A stretch of 64,000 nucleotides of DNA from Heritagella_A intestinalis (GCA_904418995.1 CAJFQF010000009.1:1-64000), one strand, 5' to 3'; positions 53,831-63,036 are shown, counted from the stretch's first letter. The notes: generated by a model not told the origin, from the sequence alone. Program-made: numbers and translations.

Positions 53831-55450
53831 TTGGGACGGGAAAAGCGGATTGCAGGGCTGTTTGGCCTGCTGATGACAGGGTTCCTCATTTGTGTGCTGG
53901 GGGTCATGGGGGCGGCCTTCCACGGCGATGAATTGGCCCAGGCGGCGGCCCGGCAGAGCACCTATCAGCTGACAGTGAGCCGTTCCCGGGGGGATTTCTA
54001 CGACTGCACCGGCCAGAAGCTCACAGGCAGAAACCAAGAAACCCTTGCGGCAGTAGCCCCCACCGTGGAGGCCGCCGGGCGGATGGCCAACTTGGTGGAT
54101 GGGGAATACCGGCAGGCAGTGGGCAGCGCCTTGGCCAACGGTACGCCGTTTTTGGCTCGGGTGCCGGCTGGGACGGAATCCTCTGTGGGTATCGATGTGT
54201 TTTCCGTCACAGACCGCTACAGTGAAGAACCGTTGGCGTCCAACCTCATCGGCTATGTGGACGGCCGGGGAAACGGCGCGGCGGGATTGGAAAAGGCCTT
54301 TGATTGGGCGCTGCATCTGGACGGCTCCCTGCAAGTGACCTATTCGGTGGATGCCGTCAACCGAGTGCTGAATAGTGCTGACCGGGAAATCTCCGATACC
54401 CGTACCCAAGGGGAAAAAGGGGTGTTTCTGACCATTGACCGGCGCATCCAGAAAATCGTGGAAGAGGCCTGCCGGGAAGCGAAGCTGGACAAAGGGGCCG
54501 TGGTGGTTTTGGAGGTGGAGACCGGAGAAATCCGGGCCTTGGCCAGCCTGCCCTCTTTGCAGCCGGACAACATCGCGGAGGATTTGGAGAACCCGGACGG
54601 GCCACTTATCAATAAAGCCCTTTCCGCCTACAGCGTGGGGTCGGTGTTTAAGCTGGTTTCCGCCGCCGCCGCTCTGGAAGCTGGCATTACCCCAGAATAC
54701 GCCTATTACTGTGACGGAAGCATTGAGGTAGACGGCCAAAAATTCCGCTGTTTTGACGGTACGGCCCATGGGACGGTGACCATGGCAAACGCCATTTCCC
54801 GCTCCTGCAACGGGTATTTTGTCAGCCTGATGCAGCAGGTGGACCCGGCGGAATTTTTGGAGATGGCCAAAAGCCTGGGGTTTGGTCAGGAATCCGTTTT
54901 CGCACCGGGATACACCGGGGCGGCAGGGACCCTCCCCACAGAAGATTCCCTGCTGGTGAAACGGGCTTTGGCGAATTTCTCCTTTGGCCAGGGAGACCTC
55001 ACCGCTACGCCGGTGCAGGTGGCGGCCATGACGGCGGCGGTGGCTTCCGGCGGCCTGTACCGGGAACCGTCTCTGGTAAAGGGGGTGGCGGACCTCTCTA
55101 CGGGAGAGTATGTATATTTGCAGCCCACCGGGGAGAAGCGAACGGTGATGTCCATGAAGACGGCTTCCTTGCTCCGCTCTTTTATGGAAAAGGCCGTGGA
55201 GGAGGGCACTGCTAAGGCAGGCAAGCCGGAGTCGGTTTCGGCCGGAGCCAAAACTGGCACTGCCCAAACCGGCCAGTCCACGGAAGAGGGGGAAGTGGTA
55301 CAGCTGTGGTATACCGGCTATTTTCCCGCCCAGGCGCCTCGCTATGTGGTGACGGTTCTGCGGACCGATAGCACAGACAACGGCAAACAGGGGGCGGCGG
55401 TGTTCCAAAAAGTCGCAGACCAGCTGGAAAAGCAGGGATTCTTGAGTTAA
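53831..55450 (+). CDS. Class B penicillin-binding protein, no PASTA domain
   Basis: A 539-residue transpeptidase: one membrane helix (about 7-27), a short dimerisation part (STYQLTVSRSRGDFYDCTG) and a C-terminal catalytic domain with SVFK (Ser271), SCN (325-327) and KTGT (474-477). It is shorter than the division enzyme at 8153-10390 and lacks PASTA domains, resembling PBPA- or sporulation-type (PbpA, SpoVD-like) transpeptidases. AAGGGGAAGGG nine bases before the TTG at 53831 sets the start. No SEDS gene is adjacent. Confidence 0.9.
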   Translation: MGREKRIAGLFGLLMTGFLICVLGVMGAAFHGDELAQAAARQSTYQLTVSRSRGDFYDCTGQKLTGRNQETLAAVAPTVEAAGRMANLVDGEYRQAVGSALANGTPFLARVPAGTESSVGIDVFSVTDRYSEEPLASNLIGYVDGRGNGAAGLEKAFDWALHLDGSLQVTYSVDAVNRVLNSADREISDTRTQGEKGVFLTIDRRIQKIVEEACREAKLDKGAVVVLEVETGEIRALASLPSLQPDNIAEDLENPDGPLINKALSAYSVGSVFKLVSAAAALEAGITPEYAYYCDGSIEVDGQKFRCFDGTAHGTVTMANAISRSCNGYFVSLMQQVDPAEFLEMAKSLGFGQESVFAPGYTGAAGTLPTEDSLLVKRALANFSFGQGDLTATPVQVAAMTAAVASGGLYREPSLVKGVADLSTGEYVYLQPTGEKRTVMSMKTASLLRSFMEKAVEEGTAKAGKPESVSAGAKTGTAQTGQSTEEGEVVQLWYTGYFPAQAPRYVVTVLRTDSTDNGKQGAAVFQKVADQLEKQGFLS

Positions 55451-55459
55451 ATTTCTGCC

Positions 55460-55503
55460 AAAGAGGTTTCCGAAAGAGCACAGCGGAAGCCTCTTTTATT
55501 TTT
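55460..55503 (+). terminator. Terminator after the transpeptidase gene
   Basis: AAAGAGG (55460-55466) pairs with CCTCTTT (55490-55496) with an inner TTCCG/CGGAA, then a T-rich run. Confidence 0.85.
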
Positions 55504-55512
55504 GGAAATCCG

Positions 55513-55541
55513 TTGACAGGAGCCATGGGGAATGATAGGAT
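55513..55541 (+). promoter_or_regulatory. Sigma-A promoter of the isomerase-cupin pair
   Basis: TTGACA (55513-55518), 17 bases, TAGGAT (55536-55541). Confidence 0.72.
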
Positions 55542-55574
55542 AGGGGGAGAAAACCCGGAAGGATTTGTCCGGGT

Positions 55575-55590
55575 TTGTAATCGTTTTCAT
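55575..55590 (+). promoter_or_regulatory. CcpA-type cre site
   Basis: TTGTAATCGTTTTCAT fits the cre consensus WTGNAANCGNWNNCWW at every defined position. It lies about 35 bases after the promoter -10, a place where CcpA normally blocks transcription. Confidence 0.75.
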
Positions 55591-55631
55591 TCCCTATAAG
55601 AACAGGGGAAGAAACCCAGGAGGAATGTACC

Positions 55632-56516
55632 ATGAAAATGAAACAGATTCAAATCGGCACCTGCATCCCCGGCACCCAAGCGGAAAAGTGGATTCCCTAT
55701 ATGGTAGAGGCGGGCTTTGAATGCGTGGCTATCAATTTTCACATGTCTCTCGAAGGGGTGGATTTGGAGGAGCTGGCCAAAAAGGTCAAGTCTATGCTGG
55801 ACGGCACGGGCGTGCGGGTAGCCACGCTGGGATATTACTGCAACGCCATTGAGAATCCGGACCACTGGGAAACCCTGCGCCATGTAGTGGAAATGGCGCC
55901 CCTCTTTGGCGCGCCCATGGTGAGCACCTTTGCCGGGGCTTATGAGGGGAAATCCGTCGAGGACGCCATGCCCAAGTTCAAGGAAGTGTTCACCGACATC
56001 ACCAAGCGGGCTGCGGACAAGGGGCTGAAAGTGGCCATTGAAAACTGCCCCATGGGCGGCAGCTGGCAGCACTGCACCTGTAATATCGGCTTTAACCCCA
56101 AGGCCTGGGAGATGATGTTCAACGAGGTCCCGGCGGAAAACCTGGGTCTGGAGTGGGAGCCCGGCCATCAGATCATCCAGCTCATCGACCCGGTTGCCCA
56201 GCTGCGCCAGTGGGTCTGGAAGGTCATCCATATGCACGGCAAGGACGCTACCGTGGACATGGACGCGGTCCGGCGTTTGGGCGTGTTCGGCGCCCATGAC
56301 TTCGCGCCCCAGCGCACCCCTGGCTTCGGCGACACCAACTGGCGGGACATCTTCTCCATCCTCCACGAGGGCGGCTATGAGAGCGACATCTGCGTAGAGG
56401 GATACCACGACCCGGTGTATCAGGGCGAGTGGGAAATGACCGCCCAGCTTCATGCGCTGCACTATCTCAAGTGGTGCCGGGGCGGCGACTTCACCCCCAA
56501 CCCCTGGGATTGCTGA
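55632..56516 (+). CDS. Sugar phosphate isomerase/epimerase, TIM barrel
   Basis: A 294-residue protein of the xylose isomerase-like TIM-barrel class (AP endonuclease 2 family). Metal-ligand candidates are in VAIENCPM, GLEWEPGHQI, IHMHGKDA and ICVEGYHDPV near the strand ends. The substrate is unknown. It is preceded by a promoter and a perfect cre site, so it is probably repressed when preferred sugars are present, and followed after 21 bases by a cupin gene; a carbohydrate catabolic pair is likely. Confidence 0.88.
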   Translation: MKMKQIQIGTCIPGTQAEKWIPYMVEAGFECVAINFHMSLEGVDLEELAKKVKSMLDGTGVRVATLGYYCNAIENPDHWETLRHVVEMAPLFGAPMVSTFAGAYEGKSVEDAMPKFKEVFTDITKRAADKGLKVAIENCPMGGSWQHCTCNIGFNPKAWEMMFNEVPAENLGLEWEPGHQIIQLIDPVAQLRQWVWKVIHMHGKDATVDMDAVRRLGVFGAHDFAPQRTPGFGDTNWRDIFSILHEGGYESDICVEGYHDPVYQGEWEMTAQLHALHYLKWCRGGDFTPNPWDC

Positions 56517-56537
56517 GAATACAGGGAGGCGGAAATC

Positions 56538-56879
56538 ATGGGAAATTCCTATCGCGCAGTAGAAGTCAAGAAGGATATGGCCGGCGGCAGCGGCACGGTG
56601 ACCCTGCGGCACATTCTCAATGAGCAGGAGCTGAACGGGAAATGCCGCCTGTATGCGGAAGTGACCCTGGAGCCCGGGGCTTCCATTGGAAACCACAGCC
56701 ACCACGGGGAGACGGAAACCTACTACATCCTCCGGGGCCAGGGCGTCTATACGGACAACGGCCAGGAGCGCCCGGTGGCGGCTGGGGACATCACCTTCTG
56801 TAAGGACGGGGACAGCCACGGCCTGCAAAACACTGGGGAAGAGCCCCTGGCACTTATGGCTTTGATTATTCTGGGATAA
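56538..56879 (+). CDS. Single-domain cupin protein
   Basis: A 113-residue beta-barrel protein. Cupin motif 1 is GNHSHHGETETYYILRGQG (histidines and glutamate for metal), motif 2 GDITFCKDGDSHGLQN. Cupins bind sugars or act as isomerases and epimerases; co-transcription with the TIM-barrel isomerase suggests the same pathway. GGGAGG precedes the ATG. Confidence 0.9.
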   Translation: MGNSYRAVEVKKDMAGGSGTVTLRHILNEQELNGKCRLYAEVTLEPGASIGNHSHHGETETYYILRGQGVYTDNGQERPVAAGDITFCKDGDSHGLQNTGEEPLALMALIILG

Positions 56880-56890
56880 CAATAAAAAAG

Positions 56891-56921
56891 CGGTGGAGTC
56901 CTCTGGGATTCCGCCGTTTTT
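56891..56921 (+). terminator. Terminator after the cupin gene
   Basis: CGGTGGAGTCC pairs with GGATTCCGCCG using two G-U pairs, flanked by an A run and followed by TTTTT. Confidence 0.8.
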
Positions 56922-56951
56922 GTGAGTAGGAGCTCTTATAGGAGGAACGCT

Positions 56952-57407
56952 GTGTGCTTAATTTGTGAACGGATTGCCATGCTCCAAAGAGGGGAAAATC
57001 CGTACTTTGTGAAAGAGCTGGAAACCGGCTATGTGGTAATCGGCGACCACCAGCACTTTCAGGGATACACCCTCTTTTTATGCAAGGAGCATGTGACGGA
57101 GCTGTATCAGCTGGACAAAACCCGTAGGCTGAAATTTTTGGAGGAAATGTCCCTGGTTTCAGAAGCTGTGCGGCGGGCTTTCAGAGCGGAAAAAATGAAT
57201 TTGGAGCTATTGGGCAACGGAGACGCCCATCTTCACTGGCACCTGTTTCCCCGACAGGCCGGGGATTTAGAAGGATACGGCAACGGTGGAAAGGGGCCCG
57301 TATGGTGGTATCCTATGGAGCGGATGTATGACGATTCCAACAGGCCGTTGCCAGCGCTCTTGGAAGCGATGAAAGAGAAACTGTTGAAAGAATTGGAAAA
57401 ACTGTAA
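56952..57407 (+). CDS. HIT-family protein
   Basis: A 151-residue histidine-triad nucleotide hydrolase or transferase. The active-site triad is in DAHLHWHLFPRQ (HxHxHxx). CLICERI at the start may bind zinc with a histidine. The GTG at 56952 has AGGAGG six bases upstream; the longer in-frame form begins before that site. The physiological substrate is unknown. The next gene, a HAD phosphatase, follows after 18 bases. Confidence 0.88.
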   Translation: MCLICERIAMLQRGENPYFVKELETGYVVIGDHQHFQGYTLFLCKEHVTELYQLDKTRRLKFLEEMSLVSEAVRRAFRAEKMNLELLGNGDAHLHWHLFPRQAGDLEGYGNGGKGPVWWYPMERMYDDSNRPLPALLEAMKEKLLKELEKL

Positions 57408-57425
57408 TACTTAGGAGGTGCTGCT

Positions 57426-58088
57426 ATGCAGCCGAAAGCCATACGGGGCGCCATTTTTGATGTGGACGGCACCCTGCTGGATTCTATGTATCTGTGGGAC
57501 CGTGTAGGGGAGGATTATCTCCGGGGAAAGGGAATCACGCCCTTGCCCGATATGGAGGAGCGGGTCCGTACCATGAGTATGATGCAGATTGCCCAGTACT
57601 GCCAGCAGGCGTACGGCATGACGGAGCCGGCCCAACAGATTATTGACGAAATTAACGGCATGGTGCTGGAAAAATACCGGAACGAGGTGCAGCCCAAGCC
57701 CGGCGTGAAAGCCCTGCTTTCCATGCTCCGGGAGAAAGGGGTGACCTTGGCGGTGGCCACTGCCAGCGACCGCTGCCTCATTGAAGAGGCCTTGGAGCGC
57801 ACGGGCCTGCTGCCCTATTTTGACGTGTTCCTCACCTGCTCCGAAGTGGGAGCGGGCAAGGATTCCCCGGCGATTTTTTATGCAGCCTGCAAAGCCATGG
57901 GCACCCGTCCGGAGGAAACGGTGCTGTTTGAAGATTCCCTGTATTCCATGAAGACCGCCAAAAAAGAGGGGTTCCTGGTTGCCGCGGTGTTTGACGAAAG
58001 CGCCGCCGGGGAAACAGAAGAAATCCGGCAGCTGGCGGACTGGTATGTGCAGACGCCGGAAGAGTGGCAGTGGCCCTTTGTGGGATAG
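57426..58088 (+). CDS. HAD-family phosphatase
   Basis: A 220-residue HAD hydrolase. Motif I is AIFDVDGTLLDSMYLWD, motif II VATASDRCLIEEAL, and motif IV LFEDSLYSMKTAKKEGF. The cap is helical (subclass I). It resembles beta-phosphoglucomutase/phosphoglycolate phosphatase-like enzymes; the substrate is not predictable. AGGAGGTG precedes the ATG. It is paired with the HIT gene. Confidence 0.9.
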   Translation: MQPKAIRGAIFDVDGTLLDSMYLWDRVGEDYLRGKGITPLPDMEERVRTMSMMQIAQYCQQAYGMTEPAQQIIDEINGMVLEKYRNEVQPKPGVKALLSMLREKGVTLAVATASDRCLIEEALERTGLLPYFDVFLTCSEVGAGKDSPAIFYAACKAMGTRPEETVLFEDSLYSMKTAKKEGFLVAAVFDESAAGETEEIRQLADWYVQTPEEWQWPFVG

Positions 58089-58191
58089 GTTTCGGCGGGA
58101 ACTGCATTTGGTTAAAATATGAAATCACAGCCTTTTGCGGAAGCCATTTCTATTGTTTCCTCTGATATGTGACTTTTTTCTTCCGGAAGAA

Positions 58192-58220
58192 TTGTTGCGG
58201 CAAGAAAAATATGATACAAT
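58192..58220 (+). promoter_or_regulatory. Sigma-A promoter of carB
   Basis: TTGTTG (58192-58197), 17 bases, TACAAT (58215-58220). Confidence 0.65.
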
Positions 58221-58243
58221 AAAAGACAATATATTTGTAACGC

Positions 58244-58270
58244 GGACGCCGCCCCGGCAGGGCGGCGTCC
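58244..58270 (+). promoter_or_regulatory. Strong leader hairpin before carB
   Basis: GGACGCCGCC pairs perfectly with GGCGGCGTCC (10 G-C-rich pairs, loop CCGGCAG). There is no T run, so it is a stable 5' structure rather than an attenuator of known type. Confidence 0.6.
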
Positions 58271-58297
58271 CGGTACGGAAAGGCGTGGGTTGAATAA

Positions 58298-61200
58298 ATG
58301 AAGAGAGAAGACATTCACAAGGTACTGATTATCGGTTCCGGCCCGATTATCATTGGCCAGGCGTGCGAATTTGACTATTCCGGCACGCAGGCCTGCAAGG
58401 CCCTGAAAAAGCTGGGATATGAAATTGTTTTGGTAAACTCCAACCCGGCAACGATTATGACGGATCCCGATACTGCGGATATTACTTATATTGAACCGCT
58501 GAACGTCAAGCGCCTGGAGCAGATTATCGCCAAAGAGCGGCCCGACGCCCTGCTGCCCAATCTGGGCGGCCAGTCCGGCCTGAACCTGTGCTCCGAGCTG
58601 CAAAAGGCCGGTGTGCTGGATAAGTACAACGTCAAGGTCATCGGCGTGCAGGTGGACGCCATTGAGCGGGGCGAAGACCGCATTGAGTTCAAGCACACCA
58701 TGGAGTCCTTGGGCATTGAAATGGCCCGCAGCGAAGTGGCTTATTCCGTGGACGAAGCCTTGGCCATTGCCGACAAGCTGGGCTATCCCGTGGTGCTGCG
58801 CCCTGCCTATACCATGGGCGGCGCCGGCGGCGGCCTGGTGTACAATGTGGACGAGCTGAAGACCGTCTGCGCCCGTGGCCTTCAGGCCAGCTTGGTAGGC
58901 CAGGTCCTGGTGGAAGAGTCCATTCTGGGCTGGGAAGAGCTGGAGCTGGAAGTGGTCCGGGACGCCAAGAACAATATGATCACCGTGTGCTTCATTGAGA
59001 ATATCGATCCTCTGGGCGTTCACACCGGCGATTCCTTCTGCTCTGCTCCCATGCTCACCATCTCTGAGGATGTGCAGAAGGAGCTTCAGCGCCAGGCCTA
59101 TAAGATTGTAGAGGCTATCCAGGTCATCGGCGGCACCAATGTGCAGTTTGCCCACGACCCGGTGAGCGGCCGCATTATCGTCATTGAAATCAACCCCCGT
59201 ACCTCCCGTTCCTCCGCTCTGGCCTCCAAGGCTACCGGCTTCCCCATTGCCCTGGTTTCCGCCATGCTGGCCAGCGGCCTGACCCTGGACGAAATCCCCT
59301 GCGGCAAATACGGCACCCTGGACAAATACGTCCCCGGCGGCGATTATGTGGTTATCAAGTTTGCCCGCTGGGCCTTTGAGAAGTTCAAGGGCGTAGAGGA
59401 CAAGCTGGGCACCCAGATGCGCGCAGTCGGCGAGGTCATGAGCATTGGCAAGACCTACAAAGAGGCGTTCCAGAAGGCCATCCGCAGCCTGGAAAACGGC
59501 CGGTACGGTCTGGGCGGCGCCAAGGATTTCGCCAGCAAGTCCAAGGAAGAGCTGCTGAACCTGCTGGCTACCCCCAGCAGCGAGCGTCATTTCATTATGT
59601 ATGAGGCCCTGCGCAAGGGAGCCACCGTGGAGGAGATCTTCAACCTGACCAAGGTGAAGCACTACTTTATCCAGCAGATGAAGGAGCTGGTAGAGGAAGA
59701 GGAGGCCCTCAAGGCCAACGCTGGCCATCTGCCTGCCCCGGAGGCTTTGCGCCAGGCCAAGCTGGACGGCTTCTCCGATAAGTACCTGAGCCAGATCCTC
59801 TCGGTGCCGGAGGAGGACATCCGCAACGAGCGCAAGGAAAACCACATTGTAGAGGCCTGGGAGGGCGTCCACGTCAGCGGCACCCAGGATTCCGCCTATT
59901 ACTTCTCCAGCTATCACCTGCCGGAGGATAAGAGCCCTGTAAACTACGACCGTCCCAAGATTATGATTCTGGGCGGCGGCCCCAACCGTATCGGCCAGGG
60001 CATTGAGTTCGACTATTGCTGCGTCCACGCCGCCAAGGCCCTGAAGGAGCTGGGCTTTGAGACCATTATCGTCAACTGCAACCCGGAGACGGTTTCCACC
60101 GATTACGATACCTCTGATAAGCTCTACTTTGAGCCCCTGACCCTGGAGGACGTGCTGAGCATTTATGAGAAGGAGAAGCCCCTGGGCGTCATCGCTCAGT
60201 TCGGCGGCCAGACTCCGCTGAATCTGGCGGCAGACCTGAAGAAGAACGGCGTCAACATCCTGGGCACCAGCCCCGAGACCATTGACCTGGCCGAGGACCG
60301 CGACCACTTCCGGGCAATGATGGAGAAGCTGGGCATCCCCATGCCGGAGTCCGGTATGGCTGTCACCACCGAAGACGCCCTGGCTATCGCCGAGCGCATT
60401 GGCTATCCCGTTATGGTGCGCCCCTCTTATGTGCTGGGCGGCCGCGGCATGGAAGTGGTCTATGACAGCGAGAGCCTGACCTACTATATGCAGGCCGCTG
60501 TGGGCGTCACCCCCGACCGTCCCATCCTCATTGACCGGTTCCTGCACCATGCCACCGAGTGCGAGGCCGACGCCATCAGCGACGGCGAGCACGTGTTTGT
60601 GCCCTCCGTCATGGAGCACATCGAGCTGGCGGGCGTCCATTCCGGCGACTCTGCCTGTGTGCTGCCCCCCAAGGGCCTGACCGAGGAGCAGATTGCCACT
60701 ATTAAGGAATATACCAAGCGCATCGCTGCGGAAATGCACGTGGTGGGCCTGATGAATATGCAGTACGCCATTGAAGACGGCGTAGTTTATGTGCTGGAAG
60801 CCAACCCCCGCGCTTCCCGTACCGTGCCCCTGGTTTCCAAGGTCTGCGGCATTAACATGGTAAAGATCGCCACCGACATTATGACGGCGCCCTTTACCGG
60901 CCGCAAGTCCCCGGTGCCGGAGCTGAAGGAGAAGAAGTTCCCCCACTATGGCGTGAAGGAAGCGGTGTTCCCCTTCAATATGTTCCCCGAGGTTGACCCG
61001 CTGCTGGGGCCGGAGATGCGCTCCACTGGCGAAGTGCTGGGCCTTTCCTCCGACTTTGGCGATGCCTTCTACAAGGCTCAGGAAGCCACTCAGAGCATCC
61101 TGCCGGTGTCCGGCAAGGCGCTGCTGAGCATCAGCGACCGGGATAAGGACGAACTGCTGGAGGTTGCCAGAGGCCTCTACGAGTGCGGCTTCTCCCTGAT

Positions 61201-61522
61201 TGCCACCAAGGGCACCTGTGCCATGGTGAAGGAGGCGGGCATCCCCGTTTCTGAAATCGCCAAGATCAACGAGGGCCGGCCCAACGTCCTGGATATCATC
61301 ACCAATAAGAGCGTGGCGCTGATTGTCAACACTCCCAACGGCAAGAAGGGTGCTGTGGACGACAGCTATATCCGCAAGACGGCTATTAAGAGCAAGATTC
61401 CCTACTTTACCACCATGGCAGCTGCCAAAGCGGCGGTGGAGGGAATTCGCTCCGCCCAGAAGCATCATCAGATTCCGGTGAAATCCCTCCAGGAATTCCA
61501 CGCGGAGATTTCCGATAAATAA
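58298..61522 (+). CDS. carB: Carbamoyl-phosphate synthase large subunit
   Basis: A 1074-residue enzyme making carbamoyl phosphate for pyrimidines and arginine. It has two homologous ATP-grasp halves (KVLIIGSGPIIIGQACEFDYSG and KIMILGGGPNRIGQGIEFDYC, each given within limits), an oligomerisation part around residue 450, and a C-terminal MGS-like allosteric domain (from about 930; KGTCAMVKEAGIPV). Full length. carA, the glutaminase subunit, is not adjacent. The ribosome site (GGAAAGG) is rather far from the ATG, and a strong hairpin lies in the leader. Confidence 0.97.
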   Translation: MKREDIHKVLIIGSGPIIIGQACEFDYSGTQACKALKKLGYEIVLVNSNPATIMTDPDTADITYIEPLNVKRLEQIIAKERPDALLPNLGGQSGLNLCSELQKAGVLDKYNVKVIGVQVDAIERGEDRIEFKHTMESLGIEMARSEVAYSVDEALAIADKLGYPVVLRPAYTMGGAGGGLVYNVDELKTVCARGLQASLVGQVLVEESILGWEELELEVVRDAKNNMITVCFIENIDPLGVHTGDSFCSAPMLTISEDVQKELQRQAYKIVEAIQVIGGTNVQFAHDPVSGRIIVIEINPRTSRSSALASKATGFPIALVSAMLASGLTLDEIPCGKYGTLDKYVPGGDYVVIKFARWAFEKFKGVEDKLGTQMRAVGEVMSIGKTYKEAFQKAIRSLENGRYGLGGAKDFASKSKEELLNLLATPSSERHFIMYEALRKGATVEEIFNLTKVKHYFIQQMKELVEEEEALKANAGHLPAPEALRQAKLDGFSDKYLSQILSVPEEDIRNERKENHIVEAWEGVHVSGTQDSAYYFSSYHLPEDKSPVNYDRPKIMILGGGPNRIGQGIEFDYCCVHAAKALKELGFETIIVNCNPETVSTDYDTSDKLYFEPLTLEDVLSIYEKEKPLGVIAQFGGQTPLNLAADLKKNGVNILGTSPETIDLAEDRDHFRAMMEKLGIPMPESGMAVTTEDALAIAERIGYPVMVRPSYVLGGRGMEVVYDSESLTYYMQAAVGVTPDRPILIDRFLHHATECEADAISDGEHVFVPSVMEHIELAGVHSGDSACVLPPKGLTEEQIATIKEYTKRIAAEMHVVGLMNMQYAIEDGVVYVLEANPRASRTVPLVSKVCGINMVKIATDIMTAPFTGRKSPVPELKEKKFPHYGVKEAVFPFNMFPEVDPLLGPEMRSTGEVLGLSSDFGDAFYKAQEATQSILPVSGKALLSISDRDKDELLEVARGLYECGFSLIATKGTCAMVKEAGIPVSEIAKINEGRPNVLDIITNKSVALIVNTPNGKKGAVDDSYIRKTAIKSKIPYFTTMAAAKAAVEGIRSAQKHHQIPVKSLQEFHAEISDK

Positions 61523-61544
61523 AATCTAATTGCTCATTACATGA

Positions 61545-61583
61545 AGGGTGCGGTTCTCTGGAAAAGAGGGCCGCATCCCTTTT
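61545..61583 (+). terminator. Terminator after carB
   Basis: AGGGTGCGGTTCTC pairs with GAGGGCCGCATCCCT almost completely, followed by TTTT. Confidence 0.85.
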
Positions 61584-61610
61584 GATTTTATATCCAAGGA
61601 GGAGACCTGC

Positions 61611-62162
61611 ATGGAAGTGGTAGAAGGCGCTGTGATTCGCCTGGAACAGGCTGCGGCTTGTCACAGGGAAAGAGCGGAAGAGATGAAGCGAGAATTTTTT
61701 GCCGCTGGGGAAAGAGTCATCAATGGCAGCGCTCTGTATGACCAGATGGACTTTGATTCCTGGCTGGAAAACACCCAACGCAACCACGCACCGGAAACTG
61801 TAAGGAAGGATTGGACCGTTGCCACCACCTTTTTTGCCGTCCGGAAGGCGGACGGGGCAATGATAGGGGTGATTGACGTCCGCCACGCCCTTTCAGTTTC
61901 CTTCCTCCGGGAATACGGCGGGCATATCGGTTATGCTGTGCGGCCCTCCCAGCGGAGAAAGGGCTATGCCACCGAAATGCTTTGCCTGGCTCTGGGGTAC
62001 TGCCGGAAGCTGGGGCTCCCCGCAGTGCGTTTGGGATGCTATCTGGATAACTTGGCCTCGATTCGCACTATCGAAAAATGCGGCGGCCAACAGGTGGAGG
62101 AAAAGCCCTATCTGGACGGCAGGGAGATGGCCGTTTATGAGATTCCTCTGCCAAAGGAGTGA
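61611..62162 (+). CDS. GNAT-family N-acetyltransferase
   Basis: A 183-residue GNAT protein: VRPSQRRKGYATEMLCLAL is the acetyl-CoA loop, preceded by YGGHIGYA and followed by GCYLDNLASIRTIEKCGG. Similar to small GNATs that act on amino sugars, antibiotics or peptides; acceptor unknown. AAGGAGG nine bases before the ATG at 61611 sets the start. It is transcribed alone between two terminators. Confidence 0.87.
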   Translation: MEVVEGAVIRLEQAAACHRERAEEMKREFFAAGERVINGSALYDQMDFDSWLENTQRNHAPETVRKDWTVATTFFAVRKADGAMIGVIDVRHALSVSFLREYGGHIGYAVRPSQRRKGYATEMLCLALGYCRKLGLPAVRLGCYLDNLASIRTIEKCGGQQVEEKPYLDGREMAVYEIPLPKE

Positions 62163-62203
62163 AGAAGCCTTTTCCGAAAAAGTGACACAATTGTAAGAGC
62201 AAA

Positions 62204-62247
62204 GAGGAAAATGTAAGCCCATTCGATGGTTTGCATTTTCCTTTTTT
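62204..62247 (+). terminator. Terminator after the acetyltransferase gene
   Basis: GAGGAAAATG pairs with CATTTTCCTTT, followed by a T run. Confidence 0.8.
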
Positions 62248-62315
62248 GTTACAATAAAGCCACATCCCGGAAGGCTGCAAGCGAATCCGGGCCGTTTTGA
62301 AAGGAGGCGGTACCC

Positions 62316-63035
62316 TTGAAAGGGATTCTCAAAGGTTTTTGCAAGCTGATTCTTTCCCTTTTCTCGATCCTGCTGGTAATTCTTCTGCTGGTGGGGACAT
62401 GGTTTGGGATAAAAGGCTATCAGATGTACCGGGACGCGGTGGAGGAAGTGCCCATTAGTGAAAAGGTAGCCAGTATCCGCAGTGCGCCTGGATTTACGGA
62501 ATATGAAGATCTCCCCACTCTCTATGTGGAAGCGGTGATTTCCGTGGAGGACAAGCGGTTTTGGAGCCATCATGGGGTGGATTATCTGGCTATTGCCCGG
62601 GCTGCTTGGAACGATGTGCGCTCTCTGTCTTTTGTGGAAGGGGGCAGCACCATCACCCAGCAGCTGATGAAAAACCAGTACTTCACCCAGGATAAAAACT
62701 TCGAGCGGAAATTCGCGGAAATCTTCGCCGCCTGGGACATGGAGCGGGAATACACCAAGGAGGAGATTTTCGAGCTGTATGTGAACACCATCTATTTTGG
62801 CAGCGGGTATTACGGTATTCACGATGCCGCCCAGGGCTATTTCGGCAAAGACCCCGCCGGCCTGACGGAGTCGGAAGCTGTGATGCTGGCGGGCCTGCCC
62901 AACGCCCCTTCGGTCTATTCTCTGGACGCCAACCCCGCCTTGGCCCGCCAACGGATGCGCCAGGTGCTGGACAGCATGGTGGATTGCGGCGCTATTTCGC
63001 AAACAGAATCTGACCGGATTTTTGCCGGGGCTTAG
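62316..63035 (+). CDS. mtgA: Monofunctional GT51 peptidoglycan glycosyltransferase
   Basis: A 239-residue enzyme with one N-terminal membrane helix (about 8-32) and a lysozyme-like GT51 domain. The catalytic glutamate is in ISVEDKRFWSHHGVD, followed by GGSTITQQLMKNQYF and the second acidic motif in KEEIFELYVNTIYFG. No transpeptidase domain follows, so it is monofunctional and only extends glycan strands from lipid II. The TTG at 62316 has AAAGGAGG eight bases upstream. Confidence 0.93.
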   Translation: MKGILKGFCKLILSLFSILLVILLLVGTWFGIKGYQMYRDAVEEVPISEKVASIRSAPGFTEYEDLPTLYVEAVISVEDKRFWSHHGVDYLAIARAAWNDVRSLSFVEGGSTITQQLMKNQYFTQDKNFERKFAEIFAAWDMEREYTKEEIFELYVNTIYFGSGYYGIHDAAQGYFGKDPAGLTESEAVMLAGLPNAPSVYSLDANPALARQRMRQVLDSMVDCGAISQTESDRIFAGA

Positions 63036-63036
63036 G

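Noticed and set aside
58112..61501. 1129-codon open frame opposite carB, and long antisense frames opposite spoVD/ftsI, corA-GT2, pcrA, clpC and prfC
   Set aside because: They are mirror frames caused by G+C-rich third positions of the true genes; the translations have no recognisable motifs and no ribosome sites.
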